Below are positions 9,636 through 17,017 of a stretch of DNA of 64,000 nt, one piece after another. The notes beneath the pieces are model-generated. The model was given only the letters and a program-made list of their open reading frames with translations, did not search any database and was not told the DNA's origin. This stretch comes from an uncultured Bacteroidales bacterium (lineage in GTDB: Bacteria > Bacteroidota > Bacteroidia > Bacteroidales > Paludibacteraceae): NCBI GenBank assembly GCA_946403215.1, contig CAMIZG010000002.1, positions 1 through 64,000 of the forward strand, in the 5' to 3' direction. The first letter of the stretch is position 1. Every line of letters begins with the position of its first letter. The position numbers and the translations under genes are program-made.

Positions 9636-9667
9636 TTTGCACATGTGAATATTTTTTTGTAATTTTG
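9636..9667 (+). promoter_or_regulatory. Bacteroidetes-type promoter (TTTG / TAATTTTG)
   Basis: -33 TTTG to -7 TAnnTTTG, start-to-start distance 24. Confidence 0.7.
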
Positions 9668-9693
9668 CAGCACAAAATTATTGAAAACAAGAT

Positions 9694-10032
9694 ATGAAAC
9701 GTATATTTACATTGTTATTTTGTTTTGCCATTGCCATCTGTGCGGTGGCTGCTGATGTCAAAATCGACAAGGAGAATTGTACTATTACCAAAGACGGCAA
9801 GACATACAATTTGTATGGAAAGGTAAAGATTGTGGATTCGTTTGAGGACATCAAAGTCAAAATCGTAGATGCCTTTGAAGACGCAGATATCAAAATTGTG
9901 GATGCCTTTGAGGACTCATGCGGCAAGGTCAAAATAGTTGAGAATTTTGAAGATGTCAAAGTGAAGATAGTGGACTCTTTTGAAGATATAAAAATCAAGA
10001 TAGTAGATTCTTTTGAAGGAGTAAAGAAATAA
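9694..10032 (+). CDS. Small secreted 11-residue-repeat protein, copy 1
   Basis: Signal peptide then about six repeats of KIVD(S/A)FED(I/V)K(V/I). Confidence 0.8.
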   Translation: MKRIFTLLFCFAIAICAVAADVKIDKENCTITKDGKTYNLYGKVKIVDSFEDIKVKIVDAFEDADIKIVDAFEDSCGKVKIVENFEDVKVKIVDSFEDIKIKIVDSFEGVKK

Positions 10033-10080
10033 GAACTCTTTGGCTCTCTCGCTAACCCGATAACTCGATCTCTCGGAACT

Positions 10081-10366
10081 CCAGTCTGCTCCACCACAGA
10101 GCAGGCTGGCTTTTTCTTCGTCTCGTTCGCGGTACTTTAGTGCCGCGTTTTTCTTCGTCTATTTCGTCGGATAATATCCGACACCTTCGTGATCACCTAA
10201 TCACGTGAGCACGTGGTAACGATTTCTTTCTTCTTTTCCCTGCATTTGATTCCGGCTGTTTCTCGCGTTCCTGCATCGTGCATTGATGCGCGATTTGTAT
10301 TACGTTTCTGACACGGAACAAAGCTCCGTTTTTTCTTCCGTTACGTCGGATGCCATCCGACGATTT
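10081..10366. other. Intergenic array of seven short hairpins, several followed by U-tracts
   Basis: CCAGTCTGCTC..GAGCAGGCTGG; CGCGGTAC..GTGCCGCG; GTCGGAT..ATCCGAC (twice); CGTGAT..ATCACG; GCATC..GATGC; ACGGA..TCCGT. Confidence 0.6.
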
Positions 10367-10408
10367 TTCACAAAAATCTCATTTTTCTCACATTTTCACC
10401 GTCCGAAA

Positions 10409-10440
10409 TTTGCATATCTCAAAATAAAATTGTAATTTTG
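10409..10440 (+). promoter_or_regulatory. Bacteroidetes-type promoter (TTTG / TAATTTTG)
   Basis: 24-nt spacing, 20 nt upstream of ORF 10460. Confidence 0.7.
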
Positions 10441-10459
10441 CAAGCAAAATTTTGATATT

Positions 10460-11236
10460 ATGAAAATACAATTAGTTTCTTTTCCTGTTTACTCGCGTCT
10501 CACAAGAAAAATGAAATATGAGCGGATAGAGTTGATTGCTAAAGTTCTTAATAATAGTTCAGTGGATTTTGTGATGTTCAGCGAACGTGTATTAAAAGAC
10601 TCTTCAGACCTAATTGTTATTAGGAGTTTGGTGAAAAACAAATCTATTTCAGCCTTCATAGAACTCAATGAGTTTAGTGGACTCAATGGCAATTGTATGT
10701 ATTTGTTCCAGGATGGTCAATGGATATATATTAGCAATCAAGTTTTTGCAGAGTCAAAAGAGGCAAATAAAGCTAGTATTAAGTATTTAGTGGATGAACT
10801 AGATGGTAAACATTTCAACATGAGACGACAATTTTCTGTCTCTGGTAAGAAATTCATGGTGTTTAACTGTGGTGAGAATAACATTTTGAAAGGAAGCACA
10901 GGAGTTGCAGAATTTAGATTAAAGGGTGAATATACTCTTGAAGAAAAGTTTGAGCGTCGTATAAATGAGGTTGATATTGTCCTCAATCCCGTACATACCA
11001 AGTGGGGATGGTTCGCTAAATTCTTAGCTCGAATTAGAAAATTCAGTGAAAATAAAAGATACTGTTTTTCATCGTGCCAATTAGAAGATGGTCAATTAGA
11101 GAAAGCGGTTGAAAATCCAAGGAATAATACTGCACACGTAGCAATGTATAATTCAGATTTTATAGCACCAATCGAAACTGAAGTTATGGAAGCTGGTGAT
11201 GAGAAAGTATTAGTTCAGACTTATGAGATCAAGTAA
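10460..11236 (+). CDS. Hypothetical protein, possible divergent carbon-nitrogen hydrolase (nitrilase) fold
   Basis: MKIQLVSFPVYSR...FVMFSERVL...KKFMVFNCGENN...NPVHTKWG; local match to nitrilase Glu and Cys regions by eye only; AT-rich relative to neighbours. Confidence 0.4.
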   Translation: MKIQLVSFPVYSRLTRKMKYERIELIAKVLNNSSVDFVMFSERVLKDSSDLIVIRSLVKNKSISAFIELNEFSGLNGNCMYLFQDGQWIYISNQVFAESKEANKASIKYLVDELDGKHFNMRRQFSVSGKKFMVFNCGENNILKGSTGVAEFRLKGEYTLEEKFERRINEVDIVLNPVHTKWGWFAKFLARIRKFSENKRYCFSSCQLEDGQLEKAVENPRNNTAHVAMYNSDFIAPIETEVMEAGDEKVLVQTYEIK

Positions 11237-11239
11237 ATA

Positions 11240-11470
11240 ATGGAGCGATTTTTACCAATATTATTGTGCCTTATCTTTTCGATTAGTGCTATAGCATCCG
11301 ATGTCATGTCATACGACGAATCGTTAAAACGCGTAGAGGAGATTGTTTCCTATTTAGAAGGCGCGGAAGCTATTAGTATGGAAGAATACAAAAAGCTGGC
11401 CGCCGAAGCCACCAGCCTTTTGAATCGTTGCAAACAGGAACTTGACGGTTTAGTCGAACAAGTTCATTGA
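11240..11470 (+). CDS. Small secreted hypothetical protein
   Basis: Signal peptide MERFLPILLCLIFSISAIAS; 76 aa; overlaps the cysK 3' end convergently. Confidence 0.5.
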   Translation: MERFLPILLCLIFSISAIASDVMSYDESLKRVEEIVSYLEGAEAISMEEYKKLAAEATSLLNRCKQELDGLVEQVH

Positions 11471-12364
11471 CAGATAGCGCTCGCCTGTATCCGGCAGTAC
11501 AGCTACAATCGTTTTTTCTTTATTTGCCTCATCACGAGCCAGTTTCAGAGCAGCAGAAAACGCTGCACCGGAAGAGATTCCGACCAGTAATCCTTGTGTT
11601 CGAGCTAACGTACGGACACCTTCAAAAGCTGTCTCGTCTTCGATAGTGATGATACGGTCTACAATATTGCCATCATAGGTCTGAGGCACAAATCCTGCGC
11701 CTATTCCCTGAATGCGATGTTTGCCCGGTGTGCCGGTTGACAAAACAGGAGAAGAAGCCGGTTCTACAGCCACTATTTGTGCAGCAGGATTATGTTTTTT
11801 AATGGCCTTTCCTGCTCCGGAAACAGTACCTCCGGTACCTACTCCGGCAACAAAAATATCCACTTTCCCGTTTGTATCTGCCCAAATCTCCTCACCTGTT
11901 GTCCGTTCGTGGATAGCAGGGTTGGCAGGATTGATGAACTGGCCTAAGATAACTGAACCCGGGATAGACTCACGCAATTCTTCTGCACGACGGATAGCTC
12001 CTTTCATTCCTTCCGCACCCGGAGTGAGTTCTAATGTCGCTCCATATGCTTTGAGGAGGTTACGACGTTCAACACTCATCGTGTCCGGCATGGTGAGAAT
12101 AACTTTATACCCCTTTGCTGCTCCGACCCACGCCAGACCAACACCTGTGTTTCCGCTTGTAGGTTCAATGATAGTAGCACCTTTTTTAAGCAAACCTTTT
12201 TGCTCTGCATCTTCTACCATAGCCAAAGCAATGCGGTCTTTGACACTGCCACCGGGATTAAAATACTCCAACTTGACAATGATACGTGCTTGTTGTCCTT
12301 CTAAATTTTTGATTTCTAGCATCGGTGTGCGACCGATCAATTCAGTTAGTTGATTGTAAACCAT
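11450..12364 (-). CDS. cysK: Cysteine synthase A
   Basis: VYNQLTELIGRTPMLEIKNL...PGGSVKDRIALAMV...EPTSGNTGVGLAW. Confidence 0.95.
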   Translation of the reverse strand: MVYNQLTELIGRTPMLEIKNLEGQQARIIVKLEYFNPGGSVKDRIALAMVEDAEQKGLLKKGATIIEPTSGNTGVGLAWVGAAKGYKVILTMPDTMSVERRNLLKAYGATLELTPGAEGMKGAIRRAEELRESIPGSVILGQFINPANPAIHERTTGEEIWADTNGKVDIFVAGVGTGGTVSGAGKAIKKHNPAAQIVAVEPASSPVLSTGTPGKHRIQGIGAGFVPQTYDGNIVDRIITIEDETAFEGVRTLARTQGLLVGISSGAAFSAALKLARDEANKEKTIVAVLPDTGERYLSMNLFD

Positions 12365-12420
12365 ACGAATTATTATTAAATGTGTTGATAATATGCCTAC
12401 TCCATACGAATATGATTGCT

Positions 12421-12456
12421 AAATAAAAACGACTCACCTCGTATGGGGTAAGCCGT
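12421..12456 (-). terminator. Leader terminator upstream of cysK (attenuator)
   Basis: Minus strand ACGGCTTACC-CCATACGA-GGTGAGTCGT followed by TTTTATTT; 10-bp stem with two G-U pairs. Confidence 0.8.
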
Positions 12457-12489
12457 TAACTTTGATATATCGTGCCTATATCATATACG

Positions 12490-12552
12490 TTAAGCAACAC
12501 CCCATAGAGGCGTGGTACAACAACATATATTAAAGAGGCTGACTGTCATCAT
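12490..12552 (-). CDS. Putative cysK leader peptide MMTVSLFNICCCTTPLWGVA
   Basis: Minus strand ATG ATG ACA GTC AGC CTC TTT AAT ATA TGT TGT TGT ACC ACG CCT CTA TGG GGT GTT GCT TAA; three consecutive Cys codons. Confidence 0.75.
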   Translation of the reverse strand: MMTVSLFNICCCTTPLWGVA

Positions 12553-12576
12553 TTCCGTTTCTTTCAAATTTCGGTG

Positions 12577-12608
12577 CAAAGGTAATACATTTTTTTTAAT
12601 TCTGCAAA
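12577..12608 (-). promoter_or_regulatory. cysK promoter (TTTG / TACCTTTG)
   Basis: Minus-strand TTTG and TACCTTTG with 24-nt spacing, about 25 nt upstream of the leader ATG. Confidence 0.75.
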
Positions 12609-12652
12609 TACTTTATGCATTTTTTTGAAAAAAAACTTATTCTTTGCTTTTA

Positions 12653-12785
12653 TTACTCTTCGCTAAAATGCACTAACACATGGCGATAGGAGTTAAAGAT
12701 CTTGGACTTGGAAACAAAACCGAGATATCTTCTGTCTTGGTCCACTACGGGCAGATTCCATGCTCCTGTATCTTCAAAAATCTCC
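12653..12785 (-). pseudogene. C-terminal relic of a ClC-type chloride channel CBS domain
   Basis: Minus-strand frame ...IFEDTGAWNLPVVDQDRRYLGFVSKSKIFNSYRHVLVHFSEE*. Confidence 0.65.
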
Positions 12786-13058
12786 AAGATAGACAAAGAT
12801 AATTGCACTATCACCAAAGATGGAAAGACCTACAAGCTTTACGGCAAGGTAAAGATTGTAGATTCCTTTGAGGATATCAAGGTAAAGATCGTGGATAATT
12901 TCGAGGACGCAGACATCAAGATTGTTGATGCCTTTGAGGACTCTTGTGGCAAGGTCAAAATCGTGGAGCACTTTGAGGACGTCAAAGTCAAAATAGTTGA
13001 CAACTTCGAAGACATCAAAATCAAAATAGTAGAACATTTCGAAGGCGTAAAGAAATAA
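12785..13058 (+). pseudogene. 11-residue-repeat protein copy 2, signal peptide lost
   Basis: KISKIDKDNCTITKDGKTYKLYGKVKIVDSFEDIKVK... matches copy 1, but N-terminus is replaced by antisense ClC relic sequence. Confidence 0.6.
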
Positions 13059-13252
13059 AAATACAAAACTTTATTACACGATTCGCAGACTGATGTAATT
13101 TACCTGCGTTTTTTCTTTAAGTCACGTTTGTTTGCCCTGCCAAGCAGCTGCGCCCTGCACTCTACCTGCCGGTGGCTGCAATTACCTCCAATCGCGTTCG
13201 AACGAAGATATTGGAATTAATCGGAGTAAAACCTCAAAAATCTTCGGAATTA

Positions 13253-13284
13253 TTTGCATATATCAAAAAAAAGTAGTATCTTTG
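13253..13284 (+). promoter_or_regulatory. Promoter TTTGCATATATCAAAAAAAAGTAGTATCTTTG
   Basis: Nearly identical, including spacer, to the tRNA-Pro promoter at 39871. Confidence 0.7.
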
Positions 13285-13285
13285 C

Positions 13286-13390
13286 ACTCGATTTCAAAAG
13301 TGTTCTTTTTCCCGTTTGGAGCAACCGCTTGTGGCCGTACATTCCAATGTCCTACAACATCCCGCCTCGCCCTAAAATCGAGTTTTTATA
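13286..13390 (+). ncRNA. Candidate ~100-nt structured small RNA
   Basis: Begins just after a strong promoter; closing stem ACTCGATTT (13286-13294) / AAATCGAGT (13375-13383) then TTTT; no ORF with a convincing start. Confidence 0.45.
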
Positions 13391-13409
13391 ATGGTTAATA
13401 GCACCCAAA

Positions 13410-13464
13410 AGCGCGTGATTAGCGCGTGATAACCGGGTAGTTACCGCGTCATTAGCACGTTATT
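13410..13464. repeat. Five tandem 11-bp degenerate direct repeats
   Basis: AGCGCGTGATT AGCGCGTGATA ACCGGGTAGTT ACCGCGTCATT AGCACGTTATT. Confidence 0.8.
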
Positions 13465-13660
13465 CATATGACGTAAACGGGAGGAAAACTTGACGAACAC
13501 TCGAAATCCTAACTCTATGCCCAGTTCAAGAAACCCGACCCAGAAGCGCCTTTCGAGAAAAAACTGCGTCCCGGCGCATCCAAACTCTACCGGAAGCAGT
13601 ACTCCAAACTCGACACATTCATCCAAGCCCTCCTTCGCCAAAAAACAGCAATAAACAACT

Positions 13661-13708
13661 AAAAATCCCGCAAACCCTTGCACATGTGGGATTTTTTTTG
13701 TACCTTTG
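13661..13708 (+). promoter_or_regulatory. Hairpin-embedded promoter
   Basis: AAAAATCCCGCA / TGTGGGATTTTT stem; TTG in loop; TACCTTTG after the T-tract. Confidence 0.7.
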
Positions 13709-13741
13709 CACCGTTAAACGACGCAAATAAGACGAAAAACT

Positions 13742-14257
13742 ATGCAAGTCCTCATTTTACAAGGCTCTCCGAGAGCCAAAGGTAACACCGCATGGATGGC
13801 GGAAGAGTACAAGAACGCTGCCGAGGCAGCAGGTCATAACGTGACGCTCGTCAACGTAGCGCACAAGCATATAGCAGGCTGTCTGGCGTGTGAGTATTGC
13901 CACGGCAAAGGCAATGGCGCATGCATCCAGAAAGATGACATGCAAGAGCTTTATCCGCTGATGGCAGAAGCCGACGTGCTTGTATTGGCTGCACCGATCT
14001 ATTACTTCACGCTCAGCGCGCAGATTCAGGCTCCAATACAACGCATGTACTGCGTCAACGCACCGGCTAAGGTGAAGAAGATGGCGCTGCTCTGCTCGTC
14101 GTATTCGCCCGGCGTGTATGATGGCGCACTCGCCGAGTTCCGTGACATCTGCAACTACTGGCAAGTAGAGAACATGGGTCACGTCACCGCCAAGATCGAC
14201 GAACAAAAGACCGAAGCCACGAAGCAGAAGATTGTGGAGTTGGTTGGAAAAATCTAA
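13742..14257 (+). CDS. Flavodoxin-fold NAD(P)H-dependent oxidoreductase
   Basis: MQVLILQGSPRAKGNTAWMAEEY...APIYYFTLSAQIQAPIQR. Confidence 0.85.
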   Translation: MQVLILQGSPRAKGNTAWMAEEYKNAAEAAGHNVTLVNVAHKHIAGCLACEYCHGKGNGACIQKDDMQELYPLMAEADVLVLAAPIYYFTLSAQIQAPIQRMYCVNAPAKVKKMALLCSSYSPGVYDGALAEFRDICNYWQVENMGHVTAKIDEQKTEATKQKIVELVGKI

Positions 14258-14279
14258 CTACTTATGAATGGAAATAGAT

Positions 14280-14338
14280 ATGTACATTGACGATTATAGA
14301 GAATAGTGTCTTTCCCTAAATATGGCAAGAAAAAATGA
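14280..14338 (+). pseudogene. Collapsed MmcQ/YjbR relic
   Basis: MYIDDYRE*CLSL then, in another frame, KYGKKK*; compare MNVEEYRDYCLSL...KYSKKK* at 5662..6009. Confidence 0.6.
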
Positions 14339-14955
14339 CCCAAGGCACCACTAATATCATCTTTGATTTCGGCGGCGTGCTGATGAAGCATGACAGAGAA
14401 GGTTGTATGAATGACCTTCGCCAATTCATGGCGGACGAGGATGTAACGTATGTCCTTGGATTTGGGAATGACAACGACGATACGCTGCGGGCGAAGCTCG
14501 AAAGAGGGGAATGCGACACGCACTATTTTCTGGAACGTGTGCTGGCGCTTTGCAAGCCCGGCACAACAGAGCAACAAGTCATTGACGCGTGGAATACGGT
14601 ACATGCCGGCATTCCGGATGAAGCATGGGAAACTATACGTCAGTTGCGCACCAAAGGCTATCGCACCTATCTCATGTCGAACACAGACGCGATCCATTGG
14701 CAACATACGTTGTCGCTCTATCGGCAGCAGGTAGAGAGTTTGTTTGATGGCGTGTTCTTGTCCTTTGAATTGAAGCTAACGAAACCCGCAGAAGCGATCT
14801 TTCGGCATGTCGCCAATGTGATAGGCGACGGACAAACGATCTTTGTGGATGATATGGAAGCGAACCGCCTTGCTGCACAGCAGTTTGTTAGTTGGCAGAC
14901 CTGCGCAAGCATGGAAGAACTGCTACTTATTTCATTCCCCGATAGATCTCTGTGA
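14335..14955 (+). CDS. HAD-superfamily hydrolase (IA)
   Basis: IIFDFGGVLMKHD...LMSNTDAIH...KPAEAIF...FVDDMEAN. Confidence 0.85.
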   Translation: MTQGTTNIIFDFGGVLMKHDREGCMNDLRQFMADEDVTYVLGFGNDNDDTLRAKLERGECDTHYFLERVLALCKPGTTEQQVIDAWNTVHAGIPDEAWETIRQLRTKGYRTYLMSNTDAIHWQHTLSLYRQQVESLFDGVFLSFELKLTKPAEAIFRHVANVIGDGQTIFVDDMEANRLAAQQFVSWQTCASMEELLLISFPDRSL

Positions 14956-15343
14956 ACATCCAGCCGTAGAAGTGCTTGTAGTCCTTTCTGTCCGGTGAGA
15001 ACGTGGCACGGTACTCCGCATACTTTTGCTGCCAGATCCGCGCCTGCTCTCTATCCTCCTCGCCATACTCCTCCGGATGATAACACACACGCTCAATGTC
15101 GTGCGCCATCCTTTGTGCGGCTTTGATCATCTCACGGTTGCGCGTCGCACCTTCCGACCATGCCCCTTCATGAAAATGGTACGTATACACCAAGTGCACC
15201 TTACTCCCGTCTTCATCTATCCATTTCTCTCCCCAGTAATGCCACTTGCACACTAACCGTGCACGATTAGCCTGTCCGTCCTTTACACAGTCCAGAGCGC
15301 CTTTCACTGTGTCAATTGCATCTACAAATGTTACTCTTGCCAT
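14927..15343 (-). CDS. Hypothetical protein (MARVTFVDAID family)
   Basis: Intact 138 aa ORF; N-terminus resembles ORF 17760. Confidence 0.5.
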   Translation of the reverse strand: MARVTFVDAIDTVKGALDCVKDGQANRARLVCKWHYWGEKWIDEDGSKVHLVYTYHFHEGAWSEGATRNREMIKAAQRMAHDIERVCYHPEEYGEEDREQARIWQQKYAEYRATFSPDRKDYKHFYGWMFTEIYRGMK

Positions 15344-15349
15344 AAAAAA

Positions 15350-15388
15350 GTTAAATTGTTAAATCGTTAAACTGTTAAATTGTTAATC
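15350..15388. repeat. 8-bp-period array (TTAAATTG TTAAATCG TTAAACTG TTAAATTG TTAATCG)
   Basis: Direct reading. Confidence 0.8.
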
Positions 15389-15549
15389 GGGGAGTATGTT
15401 GTTGGCGTTTTGGGTGGACTAAAGTCTAGGATTAGCCCGATGCAACTTCATATACGGTCCGTTTTTGAGTCGTTTCCGAAGTACCCGAATACCATTCGGG
15501 TGCAACAGACAAAATATAAGAATGAGCACAACAACTGCCACCAACGCTG

Positions 15550-15662
15550 AAGAAAAAATGAGTGGCAGTTTGGCAGTTTTAACTTAATCTGTTGATAGTA
15601 AGCAAGTAAGGAACTGCCATTAAGGTAGTAGAAACTGCCAAACTGCCAAAACTGCCGCTCAA
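15550..15662. repeat. Inverted repeat built of GGCAGTTT units
   Basis: GGCAGTTTGGCAGTTTT versus AAACTGCCAAACTGCCAAAACTGCC. Confidence 0.7.
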
Positions 15663-15676
15663 AATTTTTGCATAAT

Positions 15677-17017
15677 TTAGCCGATTTTGCGGTAATGACC
15701 ATGTGATATTTTAGTGATTAAACCATCACGAAGCCAAATGCCAGTCCAACGGTAGACTGTGCGTTCAGGTACGCCATGTGCTACTGCTTGCGCGAGAACA
15801 TTTCTCGTCTCAAACTCGGGTTGGAGGGCGGAGAAGAGAAGTTGCTTTTGGAAGCTGGTTTGGATGGCAGGGACGAGTTCGGTGGTAGCGCCATTGATGA
15901 GGCGGTAGGCAGCTGCCATGTGGAGGATGAGTTTGCTGCCGATGAGCTCGGCGGTGAAGTAATCGGCATCGGAGCAGTATAATCGCCCATGTATGGTAGA
16001 TGCATCCTCAGCGGAACTGATGTCCGAATTGGATTCGGACACAACAGGCAAAGTATCTCGCTCATGGAAATCGCGAGTACAGAACACCCGCAACGCGGAT
16101 AATATCATAGCGATGCGCTCGATTTGGATTGCCATCCTCACTACCGCCGAGTGGAAGTTCTCGCCCAGCATACTGATCAGCGCCTTATACTCCGTACTCA
16201 AGTGCTCCGCTAAGCGGCTCTTCTGCTCCTTGGTAAGTGTCCACTCCTGTTCAGGATTGCTATGCAGCCGTTCACATAATCTTGCCAACAGTTGACCGAC
16301 TTGCCTGCTGACAGGCTCAGCAGGAGATTCCGCTTCAACATATCGCCTGTCGAACGCCTGCGTATCACGTACGATAAACGGTAACAGACGTGAAAAGTAA
16401 CCATTCTCGATGCTCGGCACGAGGTGATGGTACTGACTAAACGTGCCTGTAAGCAGAACCGACAACTGCGGGCAGGGAATAACCTGCATCTCTTTCACGC
16501 GGTTATGGCTGACTGTTTCGTGTTCAGCCGCCTTGCGCAGGATGGAGTTGTAAGTAGCGGCCTGTGACTTCCAGATGTCGGTAATCACAGAGCCCTCACT
16601 TTCATGTACATAACCCCGACCGCCGTTCTCGTATAGCCGCTTAAAGAACGCAGGAAACGTGCTGTCGCCCGGGATGAGTGTCGGATAGATTGCTTCCACT
16701 GGGCGCACCATCTCCAAAGCCTGACTCGCGATACCTTTGCCGCTTGCAGCCGCAGCGAGGATGAAACATTGCAGGTTGGCGTAATACTTCTTACCCGTCA
16801 TTCCATAGCGGAAGTACAGGTTTGGCAGACAGGCGCTGGTGGCCGTGAGGGTAGCCATAAGCAACATATCCCGTTCGGCAGGTGTTGCGGCTTGCGAGAG
16901 CATCTTTTGCAACGTCTCAGGCAGTGCAGAAAGGTTCAGGTACTCGACGATACGCAGATCGTCAATGTCTTGGCTGTCCTGTGCCGGCTCAGCCGGTACG
17001 ATTAGGTTTGTGTTCAT
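15677..17017 (-). CDS. DUF3987-containing protein
   Basis: ASACLPNLYFRYGMTGKKYYANLQCFILAAAASGKG...HESEGSVITD. Confidence 0.75.
   Translation of the reverse strand: MNTNLIVPAEPAQDSQDIDDLRIVEYLNLSALPETLQKMLSQAATPAERDMLLMATLTATSACLPNLYFRYGMTGKKYYANLQCFILAAAASGKGIASQALEMVRPVEAIYPTLIPGDSTFPAFFKRLYENGGRGYVHESEGSVITDIWKSQAATYNSILRKAAEHETVSHNRVKEMQVIPCPQLSVLLTGTFSQYHHLVPSIENGYFSRLLPFIVRDTQAFDRRYVEAESPAEPVSRQVGQLLARLCERLHSNPEQEWTLTKEQKSRLAEHLSTEYKALISMLGENFHSAVVRMAIQIERIAMILSALRVFCTRDFHERDTLPVVSESNSDISSAEDASTIHGRLYCSDADYFTAELIGSKLILHMAAAYRLINGATTELVPAIQTSFQKQLLFSALQPEFETRNVLAQAVAHGVPERTVYRWTGIWLRDGLITKISHGHYRKIG

Noticed and set aside
10081-10366. Hairpin array considered as CRISPR
   Set aside because: Stems differ from one another and spacing is irregular; no identical repeats with unique spacers.
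13410-13464. 11-bp arrays considered as replication iterons
   Set aside because: No replication initiator (RepA/DnaA) adjacent; sequences differ among the three arrays, so iteron function is unsupported.
13519-13665. Frame YAQFKKPDPEAPFEKKLRPGASKLYRKQYSKLDTFIQALLRQKTAINN*
   Set aside because: Protein-like composition but an upstream in-frame stop and no start; possible relic, not assignable.
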